The notes below the pieces were generated by a model that was not told the DNA's origin, did no database searches, and worked only from the letters and a program-made list of their open reading frames with translations. A DNA stretch of 5,126 bases, taken from the NCBI GenBank assembly GCA_947165195.1, contig CAMUZJ010000075.1, positions 1 to 5,126 of the forward strand, written 5' to 3'. The stretch is from an uncultured Bacillota bacterium. GTDB taxonomy: Bacteria; Bacillota_I; Bacilli_A; RF39; UBA660. Numbering within the stretch: position 1 is the stretch's first letter; every line of letters begins with the position of its first letter. The translations under genes were made by a program, and so were the position numbers. This document shows positions 5,075 through 5,126 of this stretch, piece by piece.

Positions 5075-5088
5075 GCAAGAAATCTTGC
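5075..5088. repeat. Short inverted repeat in the terminal gene-free stretch
   Basis: GCAAG-AAAT-CTTGC can form a small 5-bp hairpin. It is followed by A-rich sequence rather than a T-run on the + strand, so it is not a terminator in that direction; on the - strand it is followed by mixed sequence. No gene is supported in 5057-5126; an 8-codon ATG frame at 5100-5126 has no ribosome site. Confidence 0.3.
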
Positions 5089-5126
5089 ATAAAATAAAAA
5101 TGGGAACATTCAGTTTCGCAAGTTGA

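Noticed and set aside
5089..5126. Window end considered as the start of a T-box leader or a small gene
   Set aside because: No T-box core (AGGGTGGNACCGCG) or specifier stem is visible, and the only ATG frame (5100-5126) is eight codons with no ribosome site.

Overview
The window looks like a piece of the chromosome of a very AT-rich, endospore-forming low-GC Gram-positive (Bacillota, of Clostridia or gut-Bacilli type). The evidence is a cotJB-cotJC spore-coat operon, a collagen-like protein with a BclA-type C-terminal domain, purine-rich Shine-Dalgarno sites, T-tailed hairpin terminators and heavily A/T-ending codons. The standard code is read throughout. No transposase, integrase, phage gene or CRISPR array is visible. 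The genus cannot be fixed from sequence alone.

Layout: (1) 1-462, + strand: the 3' end of a collagen-like gene (Gly-Pro-Thr repeats followed by a beta-rich C-terminal domain), closed by a bidirectional terminator. (2) 515-1291, - strand, convergent with it: an unrecognised single-pass membrane-anchored protein. (3) 1402-2481, + strand: a family 2 glycosyltransferase fused to TPR-like repeats, divergent from the previous gene. (4) 2482-3459, - strand, abutting the glycosyltransferase stop to stop: an unrecognised four-helix membrane protein with a repetitive Asp/Ser tail. (5) 3559-4756, - strand: a cotJB-cotJC operon with an 8-nt gene overlap and its own terminator. (6) 4944-5020, + strand: tRNA-His(GTG) with encoded CCA, with a promoter-like sequence before it and a terminator after it. 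(7) 5057-5126: no gene seen.

How the genes may work together: at least two and possibly three loci point to the spore or cell surface. CotJC is a manganese catalase with all five expected metal ligands. CotJB is its usual partner. The collagen-like protein resembles exosporium filament proteins, whose Thr-rich collagen repeats are glycosylated in other species, and the GT2-TPR enzyme is a plausible but unproven glycosylation partner. Functional clustering is inference, because the genes lie in separate transcription units.

The most interesting signals are: a CotJA-like motif apparently fused to the N-terminus of CotJB, with no cotJA gene beside it; a related NL[YF]NP...GNM motif at the end of an unusually long, Met/Asn-rich CotJC tail; a terminator hairpin whose 5-nt loop holds bases of both convergent stop codons; and a C-A mismatch in the tRNA-His acceptor stem.
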